From: Lysobacter capsici
GTDB taxonomy: Bacteria; Pseudomonadota; Gammaproteobacteria; Xanthomonadales; Xanthomonadaceae
Assembly: GCF_018732085.1 (NCBI RefSeq)
Contig: NZ_CP076103.1
Span: 3,348,001 to 3,412,000, forward strand
Direction of reading: 5' to 3'
Length of the DNA: 64,000 nucleotides
In this document: positions 45,737-54,872 of the stretch, in pieces
How the letters are laid out: the number at the start of each line of letters is the position of its first letter
How positions within the stretch are numbered: position 1 is the first letter of the stretch
Notes under the pieces: model-generated
What the model saw: only the letters and a program-made list of their open reading frames with translations
What the model was told of the DNA's origin: nothing
Database searches by the model: none
Position numbers and translations under genes: made by a program

Positions 45737-47092
45737 TTACGCCACCATCGACTTCGCCTGCTGCGGCTGCTGCGCCGGCTGCTGGGTCTGCTGCGGCACG
45801 TCCTGCTGCAGCTTCTGGGTCGATTGCTCGATCGTCTGCTGGGTCGCCTGCTCTTTATTGACGAAGGCGCGATGGCTGGCCGGGTTGCCGAGTTCGCCCT
45901 GCACCGCGAACAGGCCGGTGCCGTTGGCATTCGGGACGACGTGGTCGATCTTGTTCAGGCCGCTCACGCGCGCGTCGTAGGTCAAGGTGGCCGCGGCGCG
46001 TTCGAGCGCGGCGTGGTCCTTGAAACCGGCCTGCGGGCCGAGCTTCTCCAGGCCCTCGACCGCCTGCTTGTACATCGCGTTGTTCGGATGCGCGGCGTCC
46101 GACAGCAGCGGGCCGCGCACGGCCGGATCGACGTTGCCGGGGGTCTTCGCGTCGGCGGTCTTCGGATCGGCGTGCGGCTGGGCGTGGGCCGGCTGCGCGG
46201 CCTTGAGCGCCTTGAGCGTGTCCGGACCGGCGATGCCGTCGACGTCGAGCTTGTGGTCGCGCTGGAAGGCTTCGACCGCTTCCTTGGTGTGCTTGCCGAA
46301 CTTGCCGTCGGTGCCGAGCGCATGGCCCTGCGCGTCCTTGTAGCCCAGCGCGTTGAGCCGTTCCTGCAGCGCCTTCACCTCCGGACCGTGCTCGTCCTTG
46401 CGCAGCACGCCGTCGGCCATCGGCGCGGCGGCCGTGGTCGAACCGGCGCCGCCCGGGGTATGCACGTTGCGGCCGTTGCCGGACACGTTGCTGACCTGGG
46501 TCTGGCCGGTGGCGTTTTCCTGGTGCGGCGGGCGCTTGTCGGTGGTGATCGCGCCGCTGTCCATGTCGCGCACGTAGCGCTCCATCTGCGGCAGGTAGCT
46601 GGTGTTGATGTCGATGTGGACGTGCTTGCCGAACGCGTTCGGGTTGCCGTTGTTGAAGCCGCCCTGGATGCCGAGCGGCTGGCCGTATTCGACGTGCTGC
46701 CCGACCTTGAGTTCGGTATTGCGCAGGTCCATGTGGCGGTACTGCGCGATCATCTCGCGGCTGGGATCGTTGGCCGGCTTGTCGTAGATCTGGACGATGC
46801 CGTCGCTGGGATCGATGCGGCCGATGTAGCCGTTGGCCACCGCCGGCACCTTCACCGCCGAGGAATTGCCGGCCTGCAGCACGAAGTCCTTGGACACGTA
46901 GTAATCGCCGTCGCGCGATACGGTCGGGGTGCCGGCGTAGTTGCCGAGCAGCTCTTCGCGCTCGCCGTTGACCGTGCCGTAGACGCGGCCGCGCTCGTTG
47001 CCGCGGCTGGGGTGGTGACGCTCGATGTCTTCGTAGTCGTGGACGTGCTGGACGCCGCTGCCGACCGATTCGACGATCTTGTAATTGGGCAT
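45737..47092 (-). CDS. X-T4SS effector: M23 peptidase, peptidoglycan-binding and XVIPCD domains
   Basis: 451 residues, no signal peptide. Residues about 35-165 form a LytM/M23 zinc peptidase (H120 in QYRHMD; H157-V-H159 in GKHVHID). A PG_binding_1 domain follows (about 232-297: GPEVKALQERLNALGY, DGIAGPDTLKAL). The C-terminus (about 330-435) is an XVIPCD: HPNNAMYKQ, SGLNKIDHVV, GLFAVQGELGNPASHR, then a Gln-rich tail. XVIPCD binds VirD4 and marks cargo of the bacteria-killing X-T4SS; the M23 domain would cleave peptide cross-links in the victim wall. The upstream lipoprotein gene is the likely immunity factor. The virD4 gene is at 60203. Confidence 0.9.
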   Translation of the reverse strand: MPNYKIVESVGSGVQHVHDYEDIERHHPSRGNERGRVYGTVNGEREELLGNYAGTPTVSRDGDYYVSKDFVLQAGNSSAVKVPAVANGYIGRIDPSDGIVQIYDKPANDPSREMIAQYRHMDLRNTELKVGQHVEYGQPLGIQGGFNNGNPNAFGKHVHIDINTSYLPQMERYVRDMDSGAITTDKRPPHQENATGQTQVSNVSGNGRNVHTPGGAGSTTAAAPMADGVLRKDEHGPEVKALQERLNALGYKDAQGHALGTDGKFGKHTKEAVEAFQRDHKLDVDGIAGPDTLKALKAAQPAHAQPHADPKTADAKTPGNVDPAVRGPLLSDAAHPNNAMYKQAVEGLEKLGPQAGFKDHAALERAAATLTYDARVSGLNKIDHVVPNANGTGLFAVQGELGNPASHRAFVNKEQATQQTIEQSTQKLQQDVPQQTQQPAQQPQQAKSMVA

Positions 47093-47227
47093 CGTACTTC
47101 TCCTTGTCGATGAACTTCAGATTTGGGCGTGCGTGCCTGCGATGTGTTCGAGGCGTGCCTTATTGCGAACTGCGTTGTGATCCAGGGATCGGTACGGCCC
47201 CGCCTGGGTCGAGCAGGCGGGTGACGA

Positions 47228-47824
47228 TCAGCGCAGCTGCTGGGTGAGTTGCCAGCAGCCTTGCTTGAATTCGAAGACGTAGGCTTCGGGCTTGCCCAGG
47301 GTCTTGGTCACTTCCTCGTCGGGCGAGAACTTGGCCTTGACGAAATCCACGCGCATGCGGTCGCCGCTGAGCGTGCGGTCCATCTTGACCCGGGCGAACT
47401 GGCCGGCGTCCTTGCCCGGCTCGTTGTAGGACCACTGGTTGTCGACCAGCGCGATCCGGAACGGCCCGGCTTGTTCGGAGCCCAGCAACTTGGCCGGGTC
47501 CTTGATGTCGCGCACTTCCACGGTCGGCGCGCTGTAGGCCGCGCGCACCGGCGCTTCGTAGACGAACTGCTCGAAGAAGCTGGCGAAGCCGTCCTCGCTC
47601 TTGACGCAGGCGTCGGCGGGCAATTGCACGGCCGGCGCCGCGGGCGCGGCGGTCGGCGTAGCGGCGGCGGGCGCGGGCGCGGCAGCTGCAGCCGTCGCAG
47701 GCGCCGCGGCGGGTGTGGCCGGCGCCGGCGCGGCCGGTGCCTCGGGCGCCGCCGCTTTACAGGCCGTCAGTGCCAAAACCATTACGGCGATAGCGGCCGC
47801 GATGGCGGTCCTTGCTGGTTTCAT
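47228..47824 (-). CDS. Lipoprotein, candidate immunity protein for the M23 effector
   Basis: 198 residues. Signal peptide with lipobox LTAC, Cys 22. An Ala/Pro-rich low-complexity linker (about 24-68) would let the globular part reach through the periplasm. The mature domain (DACVKSEDGFASFFEQFVYEAPVRAAY, CWQLTQQLR) has two Cys that may pair, and no family I recognise. It is the gene directly upstream of the effector, 135 bp apart on the same strand. X-T4SS effectors are routinely paired with such periplasmic lipoproteins that prevent self-killing. Function is inferred from this pairing. Confidence 0.72.
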   Translation of the reverse strand: MKPARTAIAAAIAVMVLALTACKAAAPEAPAAPAPATPAAAPATAAAAAPAPAAATPTAAPAAPAVQLPADACVKSEDGFASFFEQFVYEAPVRAAYSAPTVEVRDIKDPAKLLGSEQAGPFRIALVDNQWSYNEPGKDAGQFARVKMDRTLSGDRMRVDFVKAKFSPDEEVTKTLGKPEAYVFEFKQGCWQLTQQLR

Positions 47825-48410
47825 CGTGCGTCCCCGGTCCTTTATTTACCCCAGACGTCAGTCTAATGCGGTTGCGGACAGAATTCGCCGTCGGCGCGGC
47901 GGCCGGCGGCGCTGGCCGAAGAACGGTCGATCGCCCCGCCCCACGGGCCGAATCCGGCCGATCGGGGCTGAACACCCGCCTGTTGCGGACAGCCGCGCGG
48001 GCCGCGACCTTCATGCCGGCGCTGGACACTGCCGCCCCCAGCCCTTACCCTAAACCTCAATTGCCGTCAGGCCGGATGCAGCAAGCCCCGTCGCGACCGG
48101 AACCCCACACCGTCGCCACGTCCGCACCCGTACTTCCCCGCACATCATCGGTGCGCCAGTACGCAGTGCATCGCTGCAGAGCACCGGTCCGCGCCCGCAA
48201 CCCCCTTCAGTCTTACGCCGCCACGCCCCGCGTGTCGGGCAGGCCGGGGCCGTTCGGGCCAAGCACCCGCCTTTTATGAGTGGTCCGTAGCACCCGTAGG
48301 GACGCTTCGATCCGGTCTTGCACGACCGGACCGCGTGCGTTCCGATGCGGCCGCGCGCCGCATGCATCGTCGCAACAGCAGTGCCCACGGCCCGGAGGGG
48401 CCGGTCTCGA
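47825..48410. other. Divergent intergenic region before scpA
   Basis: 586 bp with no supported gene. It must hold the promoters of the immunity lipoprotein (minus) and scpA (plus). The only repeat I see is GTTGCGGACAG near 47871 and 47983. Short open frames on both strands have no ribosome site and biased composition. Confidence 0.5.
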
Positions 48411-49379
48411 ATGACCAACGAATCCGCGCTCGCCGCGACCCAATCCAATGCGGAGCCCGCCAATGCGGGGCCAAGCCCCGGCGCGACCGCGCCTCAGCAG
48501 CAGGAAATGCCGCTGGCGGTGGTGCATGGCCAGCCGGTGCTGCAGATCCCGCAGGATCTGTACATCCCGCCGGACGCGCTGGAAGTCATCCTGGAAGCCT
48601 TCGAAGGCCCGCTCGACCTGCTGCTGTACCTGATCCGCCGGCAGAACCTGGACATCCTCGACATCCCGGTCGCCGAGATCACCAAGCAATACGTCAACTA
48701 CATCCAGGCCATGCACGAGATGCGTTTCGAGCTGGCCGCCGAATACCTGGTCATGGCCGCGATCCTGGCCGAGATCAAATCGCGCATGCTGCTGCCGCGT
48801 GCGCCCAACGAAGAAGGCATCGAGGAAGACCCGCGCGCCGAGCTGGTCCGCCGCCTGCAGGAATACGAGCGCTTCAAGCAGGCCGCCGAGGACATCGACG
48901 CCCTGCCCCGCCAGGACCGCGATACCGTGCCGGTGCAGGCCTTCGTGCCGGACCGGGCCTCGGTCAAGCTGCCGCCGCCGGTCGACCTGAAGGAAATGCT
49001 GCTGGCCCTGCACGACGTGTTCAAGCGCGCCGAGCTGTACACCCAGCACGCGATCAAGCGCGATGCGCTGAGCGTGCGCCAGCGCATGGGCGAGCTGCTC
49101 ACCCGCATGAGCGACGGCGTGTTCCACCGCTTCGAATCGCTGTTCACGGCCGAGGAAGGCAAGCTCGGGGTGGTGGTGACGTTCCTGGGCCTGCTGACCC
49201 TGGCCAAGGAACAACTGATCGAGATCGTCCAGGAGCTGCCCGACGACGCCCATTCGGGCGCGACCAAGCCGCCGGCGCCGATCTACGTCAAGTCCCTGGC
49301 CCTGATGAAGGACCCCGACGAGATCGAACTGAGCAGCGAGTTCGACGACGCCGCCAACGACGACGACCGCGCCTCGTGA
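48411..49379 (+). CDS. scpA: Segregation and condensation protein ScpA
   Basis: 322 residues. The kleisin N-terminal motif LEAFEGPLDLLLYLIRRQNLDILDIPVAEITKQY and the C-terminal winged helix (GVVVTFLGLLTLAKEQLIEIVQ) are clear. ScpA bridges the SMC heads with ScpB. The first about 45 residues are Gln/Ala/Pro-rich and variable. The ATG at 48411 follows GGAGGGG. Genes scpB and rluB follow on the same strand. Confidence 0.95.
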   Translation: MTNESALAATQSNAEPANAGPSPGATAPQQQEMPLAVVHGQPVLQIPQDLYIPPDALEVILEAFEGPLDLLLYLIRRQNLDILDIPVAEITKQYVNYIQAMHEMRFELAAEYLVMAAILAEIKSRMLLPRAPNEEGIEEDPRAELVRRLQEYERFKQAAEDIDALPRQDRDTVPVQAFVPDRASVKLPPPVDLKEMLLALHDVFKRAELYTQHAIKRDALSVRQRMGELLTRMSDGVFHRFESLFTAEEGKLGVVVTFLGLLTLAKEQLIEIVQELPDDAHSGATKPPAPIYVKSLALMKDPDEIELSSEFDDAANDDDRAS

Positions 49380-49556
49380 TCGCCTGCGCCCGACCGTCCG
49401 CGACCCGGACCTCGCCAGCGCCCGGCACGCCATCGCCATCGCCATCGCCACCCGCAGCATCCAGCACGTCCGCTTCACGCCTGACGGGCCGGCGCTGATC
49501 CGCCGTCCGCGAACCACCGCACCAATCCCTACTCCCGAATCCCGAATCCCGGCTCC

Positions 49557-50660
49557 ATGGACCAACACCTCGTTACCCGCATCGTCGAAGCCTCCCTGCT
49601 CGCGGCCACCCAGCCGCTGACGCTGGCGCAATTGCATGCGCTGTTCCCCGAGGACCAGCCGGCCCCGGCCGACAGCGTGGAGACCGCGCTGCAGATCCTG
49701 CGCGAAGGTTGCGCCGATCGCGGGGTGGAACTGGTCGAACTGGCCTCGGGCTTCCGCTTCCAGGTCCAGGCCGACGTCCACCCGTGGGTCGCGCGGCTGT
49801 GGACCGAGCGCCAGACCCGCTACACCCGCGCCACCCTGGAAACCCTGGCGCTGATCGCCTACCGCCAGCCGATCACCCGCGGCGAGATCGAACAGGTCCG
49901 CGGCGTGGCGGTCAGCAGCAACATCATCAAGGCGCTGGAAGAACGCGAGTGGATCCGCGTGGTCGGCCACCGCGACGTGCCCGGCAAGCCGGCGCTGTTC
50001 GGCACCACCAAGACCTTCCTGGACTACTTCGGCCTCAAGCGCCTGGACGAGCTACCGGCGCTGTCGGAGCTCAAGGACATCGGCGAACTCGAGCCGCAGC
50101 TGCAGTTCGGCGGCGAAGCGATCGCGGCCGGCGGCATCGGCAACGGCGAGGACGCGGGCAACAGCGCACAGGCCGAGGGCGAGTCGCAGGATGGCGAAAT
50201 CGCCGCCGCGCCCGTCGACGAGGCGGCCGGCCAGGCCGATGAGTCTTCCTCGCAACCCGAGCAAGCCGATGCGGACGCGGCCGCGCAGGCCGGCGCCGAC
50301 GAAGCACAAGCCGATGAAGCCCAGGCGGACGAAACGGCAGTACCCGAAACCTCCGATGCGCCCAGCGGCGCCGACGATTCGAGCGACGACGCCTCCGATC
50401 CCGGCACCGATGAAACCCTCGCCGACGAACCCGCAGGCGACCAGCACCCCCCCCAATCCCACGACGCCGACGGGCAAGCGCCCGCCGACGCCGAAGATGC
50501 CAACGAACACACCGTCCTGTCGGACGACCCCGAAGCCGCGCCGGGCAAGCGCGCGGCGGACGCGAACGATCACGAGCAAGACCAACACGCCGTCGAGACG
50601 ACGACCGTTCCGGAACTTGAGGCTGAGTCCGAAGACGACCAGCCGGAGCAACAGAAATGA
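49557..50660 (+). CDS. scpB: Segregation and condensation protein ScpB with long acidic tail
   Basis: 367 residues, against about 190-250 in most bacteria. Residues 1-180 are the two winged-helix domains (RIVEASLLAATQPLTLAQLHALF, TRATLETLALIAYRQPITRGEIEQVRGVAVSSNIIKAL, GTTKTFLDYFGLKRLDELP). The remaining about 185 residues are an Asp/Glu/Ala/Pro-rich, probably disordered acidic tail. It partners with ScpA and SMC. The stop overlaps the rluB start (ATGA). Extended acidic ScpB tails recur in xanthomonads; a role is not known to me. Confidence 0.95.
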   Translation: MDQHLVTRIVEASLLAATQPLTLAQLHALFPEDQPAPADSVETALQILREGCADRGVELVELASGFRFQVQADVHPWVARLWTERQTRYTRATLETLALIAYRQPITRGEIEQVRGVAVSSNIIKALEEREWIRVVGHRDVPGKPALFGTTKTFLDYFGLKRLDELPALSELKDIGELEPQLQFGGEAIAAGGIGNGEDAGNSAQAEGESQDGEIAAAPVDEAAGQADESSSQPEQADADAAAQAGADEAQADEAQADETAVPETSDAPSGADDSSDDASDPGTDETLADEPAGDQHPPQSHDADGQAPADAEDANEHTVLSDDPEAAPGKRAADANDHEQDQHAVETTTVPELEAESEDDQPEQQK

Positions 50661-52354
50661 CTGACGAAAAACCCCGCAAGCTCTCTTTGAAGCGCAGCGG
50701 TGACAGCGCGGCCCCCGAAGCGCCGCGCCTGGAAGAACGCCTGCACAAGGTCCTCGCGCAAGCGGGCCTGGGCTCGCGCCGCGCGCTCGAACAGCGCATC
50801 GCCGACGGCCTGGTCAAGGTCAACGGCGAGACCGCGCAGGTCGGCATGAGCATCAAGGGCGGCGACAAGATCGAACTCGACGGCCGCAGCTTCGTCGCCA
50901 GCGCGCTGACTGAGCCTTCCCGCGTGCTGATGTACAACAAGCCCGAAGGCGAAGTCACCACCCGCGAAGACCCCGAAGGCCGGCCGACCATCTTCGATTC
51001 GCTGCCCGCGCTCAAGGGCGCGCGCTGGATCGCGATCGGCCGCCTCGACATCAACACCACCGGCCTGCTGCTGCTGACCACCGACGGCGAATTGGCCAAC
51101 GCGCTGATGCATCCGTCCTTCGAGGTCGAACGCGAATACGTCTGCCGCGTGCGTGCTCCGGAAGGCCAGGAGACCGTGCCCGACAACCTCGTCGACCGGC
51201 TCGCCCGCGGCGTCTCGCTCGACGACGGCCCGGCCAAGTTCGACGAAATCGAACGCATCGGCGGCAGCGACTCGCACGACTGGTTCCGGGTCGTGGTCAA
51301 GGAAGGCCGCAACCGCGAAGTGCGCCGTCTGTGGGAATCGCAGGGCTGCCAGGTCAGCCGGCTCAAGCGCATCCGCTACGGCACCGTGGCGTTGCCGCGC
51401 GAACTGCTGCGCGGCCACTCGCAGGAACTGGTCAACGACAAGGTCGACGCGCTGCGCGCGAACCTCGGCCTGGAAGACGGCACTCCGTCGGCGCTGACCC
51501 TGCAGCCGGTGATCGGCCAGCGCAAGGCGGCCAAGTCGACCGTGCATCTGTCCGGCAACGAGCGTTCGGCCGGCTATGTCGGCGGCCACAACACCGCCGA
51601 CGAAGGCCGCGAACTGCGCCGCTTCGACCACGTGCGCGAAGACCGCAACGGCCGCGGCCGCGGCGGTCCGCGCAAGCCCGGCGGCCTGACGGTCAGCGGC
51701 GAAGCCGCGGCGCGCCAGTCGCAGAAGCCGTTCAAGCAGCGCAAGGACAAGGGCGCCAACTCGCTGCCCGACGGCAACCCGGCGGCGTTCCGCACTTGGT
51801 ACGTGCCCGAAGGCGTCGAGACCGGCCCGAGCGGCCACCGCAATCCCGATGGTCGCGGCAAGAAGCCCTACGCCGGCAAGCCCGGCGGCGGCGCCGGTCG
51901 CGGTCCGGCCGGTGCCGGCGCGGGAGCCGGTCGCGGCCGTGCGCAAGGCGGCGGCTTCGGCGGCGATCGCAACGGCAACACCACCGGCGGCGGCAACGGC
52001 CCTTACGGTGAGCGCCGCAGCGGCGGCGGCGGCGGCGGCGGCGGTCAGGGCCAGGGACAAGGCCAGGGTCAGCGCAGCTCGCGCCCCTACGGTCACCCCG
52101 GCAACGCGCCGAGCTTTCCGTCCGACCACGCCAATCCGGGCTTCACCCCGTATGGCAGCGAACGTCCCGCGCGCAACAACAACGGCCCGCGTCCGGCCGG
52201 CGGCAAGCCGGGCGGTCGTCCCGGCGGCCCGGGCGGCCCGCGTCCGGCCGGCAATGCGCGTCCCGGCGGCAACCGTCCGCCGGGCGGCGCCCCGCGTCCG
52301 GGCGGTCCGCGCGGCGGCGGTCGTCCCGGCGGCGGTCGCGGTCCGCGCGGCTGA
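50657..52354 (+). CDS. rluB: 23S rRNA pseudouridine synthase RluB with Gly/Arg-rich tail
   Basis: 565 residues. An S4 RNA-binding domain (about 24-60: RLHKVLAQAGLGSRRALEQRIADG) is followed by the RsuA/RluB catalytic domain with D131 in GRLDINTTGLLLLT and the GRNREVRRLWESQGC motif. RluB modifies U2605 of 23S rRNA. After about residue 285 comes a roughly 280-residue Gly/Arg/Pro/Asn-rich disordered tail (GGGGGGG runs, GGRPGG repeats), an RGG-like region that could bind RNA. Translationally coupled to scpB. Confidence 0.95.
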   Translation: MTDEKPRKLSLKRSGDSAAPEAPRLEERLHKVLAQAGLGSRRALEQRIADGLVKVNGETAQVGMSIKGGDKIELDGRSFVASALTEPSRVLMYNKPEGEVTTREDPEGRPTIFDSLPALKGARWIAIGRLDINTTGLLLLTTDGELANALMHPSFEVEREYVCRVRAPEGQETVPDNLVDRLARGVSLDDGPAKFDEIERIGGSDSHDWFRVVVKEGRNREVRRLWESQGCQVSRLKRIRYGTVALPRELLRGHSQELVNDKVDALRANLGLEDGTPSALTLQPVIGQRKAAKSTVHLSGNERSAGYVGGHNTADEGRELRRFDHVREDRNGRGRGGPRKPGGLTVSGEAAARQSQKPFKQRKDKGANSLPDGNPAAFRTWYVPEGVETGPSGHRNPDGRGKKPYAGKPGGGAGRGPAGAGAGAGRGRAQGGGFGGDRNGNTTGGGNGPYGERRSGGGGGGGGQGQGQGQGQRSSRPYGHPGNAPSFPSDHANPGFTPYGSERPARNNNGPRPAGGKPGGRPGGPGGPRPAGNARPGGNRPPGGAPRPGGPRGGGRPGGGRGPRG

Positions 52355-52410
52355 GGTCGCGAAGGCTGATGCGAGGCCCGCGGATTCGCCGGCGATCGCA
52401 GTGACTTGAA

Positions 52411-52440
52411 ACAAGGGGCGCTTCGGCGCCCTTTGTTTTG
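52411..52440 (+). terminator. Terminator after rluB
   Basis: GGGCGC (52416-52421), loop TTCG, GCGCCC (52426-52431), followed by TTTGTTTT. It lies 60 bases after the rluB stop, ending the scpA-scpB-rluB operon. Confidence 0.8.
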
Positions 52441-52509
52441 GGCGCGGCGCTCAAGTCGCCCTGCGTTGTAGGTATGCGCGACTTCGGCCAACGCCGCAGT
52501 TGAGGTGAC

Positions 52510-52611
52510 GCGGTCGCGGCTTGCGCCGCTCCTACAGGGGCCCATGCGGCTTTCGGCAACTCAGCGAGGGTTCGCCGCAGCCACTGCAGGAGCGGCGCAA
52601 GCCGCGACCAC
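52510..52611. repeat. Inverted pair of GTAGGAGCGGC REP elements
   Basis: CGGTCGCGGCTTGCGCCGCT then CCTACA (52510-52536) faces TGCAGGAGCGGCGCAAGCCG (from 52585 to 52611). Between them GCGGCTTTCGGC may also fold. The pair sits in the 508-bp gap between rluB and the next hydrolase; the rest of that gap shows no gene. Confidence 0.9.
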
Positions 52612-52863
52612 GCCACCACGGCAACGACGCAACCCATTTCGCAATCGCATCCTCATGGTTGCCACGCATGCCCTGCGCGCCACATCCGCAAACCTACTGT
52701 CCGCATTCGGTAAACCGCGCGCCTTAAGGTGCAATCACCTGCGCCACACCACGCTTAACCGCAATCCCGCCCGCGGCATGGCAGTGTTTCATCGCCATCG
52801 CTTGCACCCGGCGAAGCCGCAACCAGCTTCGCAGTGTCTTTCCGATGGCATAGGCAATCCCCC

Positions 52864-54078
52864 ATGAATCTCCCCGCTTCTGCCCCGATCGCGTCGGTCG
52901 CCACGCTTGAGCCTGCCGCCCCCACCGTGCTGCGCGACCGCGTCGACGATGCGATCGACCGCGCCATCGCCGAGCGGCGGTTGATCGGCGCGGTCGTGCT
53001 GATCGCCCGCGACGGCGTACCGGTCTACCACCGCGCGGCCGGCCTGGCCGATCGCGAATCCGACCGGCTGATGCGCGAGGACGCGATCTTCCTGCTGTCC
53101 TCGGTGACCAAGCCCTTCGTCGCCGCCGCGGCGATGAAACTGGCCGAACAAGGCCGCATCGACCTCGACGCACCGGTCACCCAGTGGCTGCCGCAGTTCC
53201 GTCCGCGCCTGGCCGACGGCACCGCGCCGGCGATCAGCCTGCGCCAGTTGCTGAGCCACACCTCGGGCCTGAGCTATCGCTTCGGCGAAGTACCCGGCGG
53301 CGACTACGACACGCTGGATATTTCCGACGGTTTCGATCAGCCGGGCCTGGGCATCGAGGAAAACCTGCGCCGTATCGGCGAAGCGCAGTTGCGTTTTCCG
53401 CCCGGACAGGGCTTCAAGTATTCGATCGGGCTCGACGTGCTCGGCGAAGCGATGGCGCGCGCGACCGGCACGCCGTTGCCCAAACTGATCGAGGAACTGA
53501 TCACCGCGCCGCTGTCGCTGCACGACACCGGCTTCGGCATCGCCGATCACCGCCGCACCGCCACGCCGTACACCGACGGCGTCGCCGCCGATGGCTCGTA
53601 CCGGCCCGCGCGCATGCTCGACGGCGCCACCGTGCCCTTGTTCGAGACGGTGCTGCGCTACGCGCCGAGCCGCCTGGAAAACCCCGCGTCCTACCCGTCC
53701 GGTGGCGCCGGCATGGCCGGTACCGCCGGCGACGTGCTGACCCTGCTGGAAACCTTGCGCCAGGGCGGCGGCGCGATCCTGCGGCCCGACTCGGTCGCGG
53801 CGATGATGCGCGAGCAGGTGCCGGCGCCGATCGAAGGCCTGGACCCGGGCTGGGGTTACGGCTACGGCTGGGCGGTGTTGAACGATCCGCTCGCGACGAA
53901 CACGCCGCAGTCGCCGGGCACCATCGCCTGGGGCGGCGTGTACGGCCACTCGTGGTTCGTCGATCCGCAGCGCCGGCTGAGCGTGGTCGCCCTGACCAAC
54001 ACCACCATCGAAGGCATGCAGGGCGAATTCACGATCGATCTGCGCGACGCGGTGTATGCGGGTCTGGACGCGGAGTGA
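52864..54078 (+). CDS. Beta-lactamase-fold serine hydrolase (class C/EstB type)
   Basis: 404 residues, apparently cytoplasmic: the ATG at 52864 gives MNLPASAPIASV, not a signal peptide. SxxK is S80-V-T-K83 (LLSSVTKPF); the second motif is YSI (FKYSIGLDV); WGGVYGHSWFVDP stands where HTG/KTG would be. DVLTLLETLRQGGG and a C-terminal LTNTTIEG are typical of the EstB/serine hydrolase group. Substrate unknown. The stop codon falls at the first bases of a tandem REP-containing repeat (54073). Confidence 0.88.
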   Translation: MNLPASAPIASVATLEPAAPTVLRDRVDDAIDRAIAERRLIGAVVLIARDGVPVYHRAAGLADRESDRLMREDAIFLLSSVTKPFVAAAAMKLAEQGRIDLDAPVTQWLPQFRPRLADGTAPAISLRQLLSHTSGLSYRFGEVPGGDYDTLDISDGFDQPGLGIEENLRRIGEAQLRFPPGQGFKYSIGLDVLGEAMARATGTPLPKLIEELITAPLSLHDTGFGIADHRRTATPYTDGVAADGSYRPARMLDGATVPLFETVLRYAPSRLENPASYPSGGAGMAGTAGDVLTLLETLRQGGGAILRPDSVAAMMREQVPAPIEGLDPGWGYGYGWAVLNDPLATNTPQSPGTIAWGGVYGHSWFVDPQRRLSVVALTNTTIEGMQGEFTIDLRDAVYAGLDAE

Positions 54079-54367
54079 CGCCACGCTCATTGCGTGAATC
54101 CGCCCGCCCCCTGCAGGAGCGGCGCAAGCCGCGACCGCGAATTTGCAAATACGTTGCCAGTTCGTAGCATGCGACGTTGTCGCGAATGCTCTGCGCGGTG
54201 CAGTGAATGCCGGCCTGGCTGCAGAGTGACACCACGCTCATTGCGTGAATCCGCCCGCCCCCTGTAGGAGCGGCGCAAGCCGCGACCGCGAATTTGCAAA
54301 TACGCCGCCAGTTCGTGGCATGCGACGTTGTCGCGAATTCGCGGTCGTGGCTCACACCGCTCCTACA
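54073..54367. repeat. About 112-bp direct repeat carrying REP elements, plus a third inverted REP
   Basis: Copy 1 (54073-54187) and copy 2 (54226-54337) share GAGTGAC, CACGCTCATTGCGTGAATCC, a TG(C/T)AGGAGCGGCGCAAGCCG REP and GCGACGTTGTCGCGAAT. A third, inverted REP (54341-54367) closes the block. The gap to the next gene contains nothing else. The unit starts within the stop region of the upstream hydrolase gene. Confidence 0.88.
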
Positions 54368-54387
54368 GTCGCTGCGCCCAGCAGCGA

Positions 54388-54855
54388 CTACATACCCAAC
54401 TCGCTCAGACCCGGATGATCGTCCGGCCGCCGCCCCTGCGGCCAATGGAAGCGACGCTCGCTCTCGGCGATCGGCCGATCGTTGATGCTCGCCAGACGCA
54501 GCCGCATCAGCCCGTCGTCGCCGAATTCCCAGTTCTCGTTGCCATAGCTGCGATACCACTGCCCCGAATCGTCGCGCCACTCGTAGGCGAAACGCACCGC
54601 GATGCGCCGGCCCTCGAACGCCCACAGCTCCTTGATCAGCCGGTACTCGAGCTCGCGGTTCCACTTGCGCCGCAGAAACGCCACCGCCGCGTCGCGGCCA
54701 TCGACGAATTCGGCGCGGTTGCGCCAGCGCGTGTCCAGAGAATAGGCCAGCCCGACCCGTTCGGGATCGCGCGAATTCCAGCCGTCTTCGGCCAGGCGGA
54801 CTTTCTCGATCGCGCTGTCGCGCGTGAACGGCGGCAACGGAGGACGGGTTTCCAT
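54388..54855 (-). CDS. DUF1348 family protein (NTF2-like fold)
   Basis: 155 residues. EKVRLAEDGWNSRDPERVGLAYSLDTRWRNRAEFVDGRDAAVAFLRRKWNRELEYRLIKELW and YGNENWEFGDDGLMRLRLASINDRPI match the DUF1348 family, small NTF2-like proteins of unassigned function. It is divergent from a TetR regulator, separated by three palindromes, and is very likely the regulator's target. Confidence 0.9.
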   Translation of the reverse strand: METRPPLPPFTRDSAIEKVRLAEDGWNSRDPERVGLAYSLDTRWRNRAEFVDGRDAAVAFLRRKWNRELEYRLIKELWAFEGRRIAVRFAYEWRDDSGQWYRSYGNENWEFGDDGLMRLRLASINDRPIAESERRFHWPQGRRPDDHPGLSELGM

Positions 54856-54872
54856 GGCGACTCCTCGGAGCT

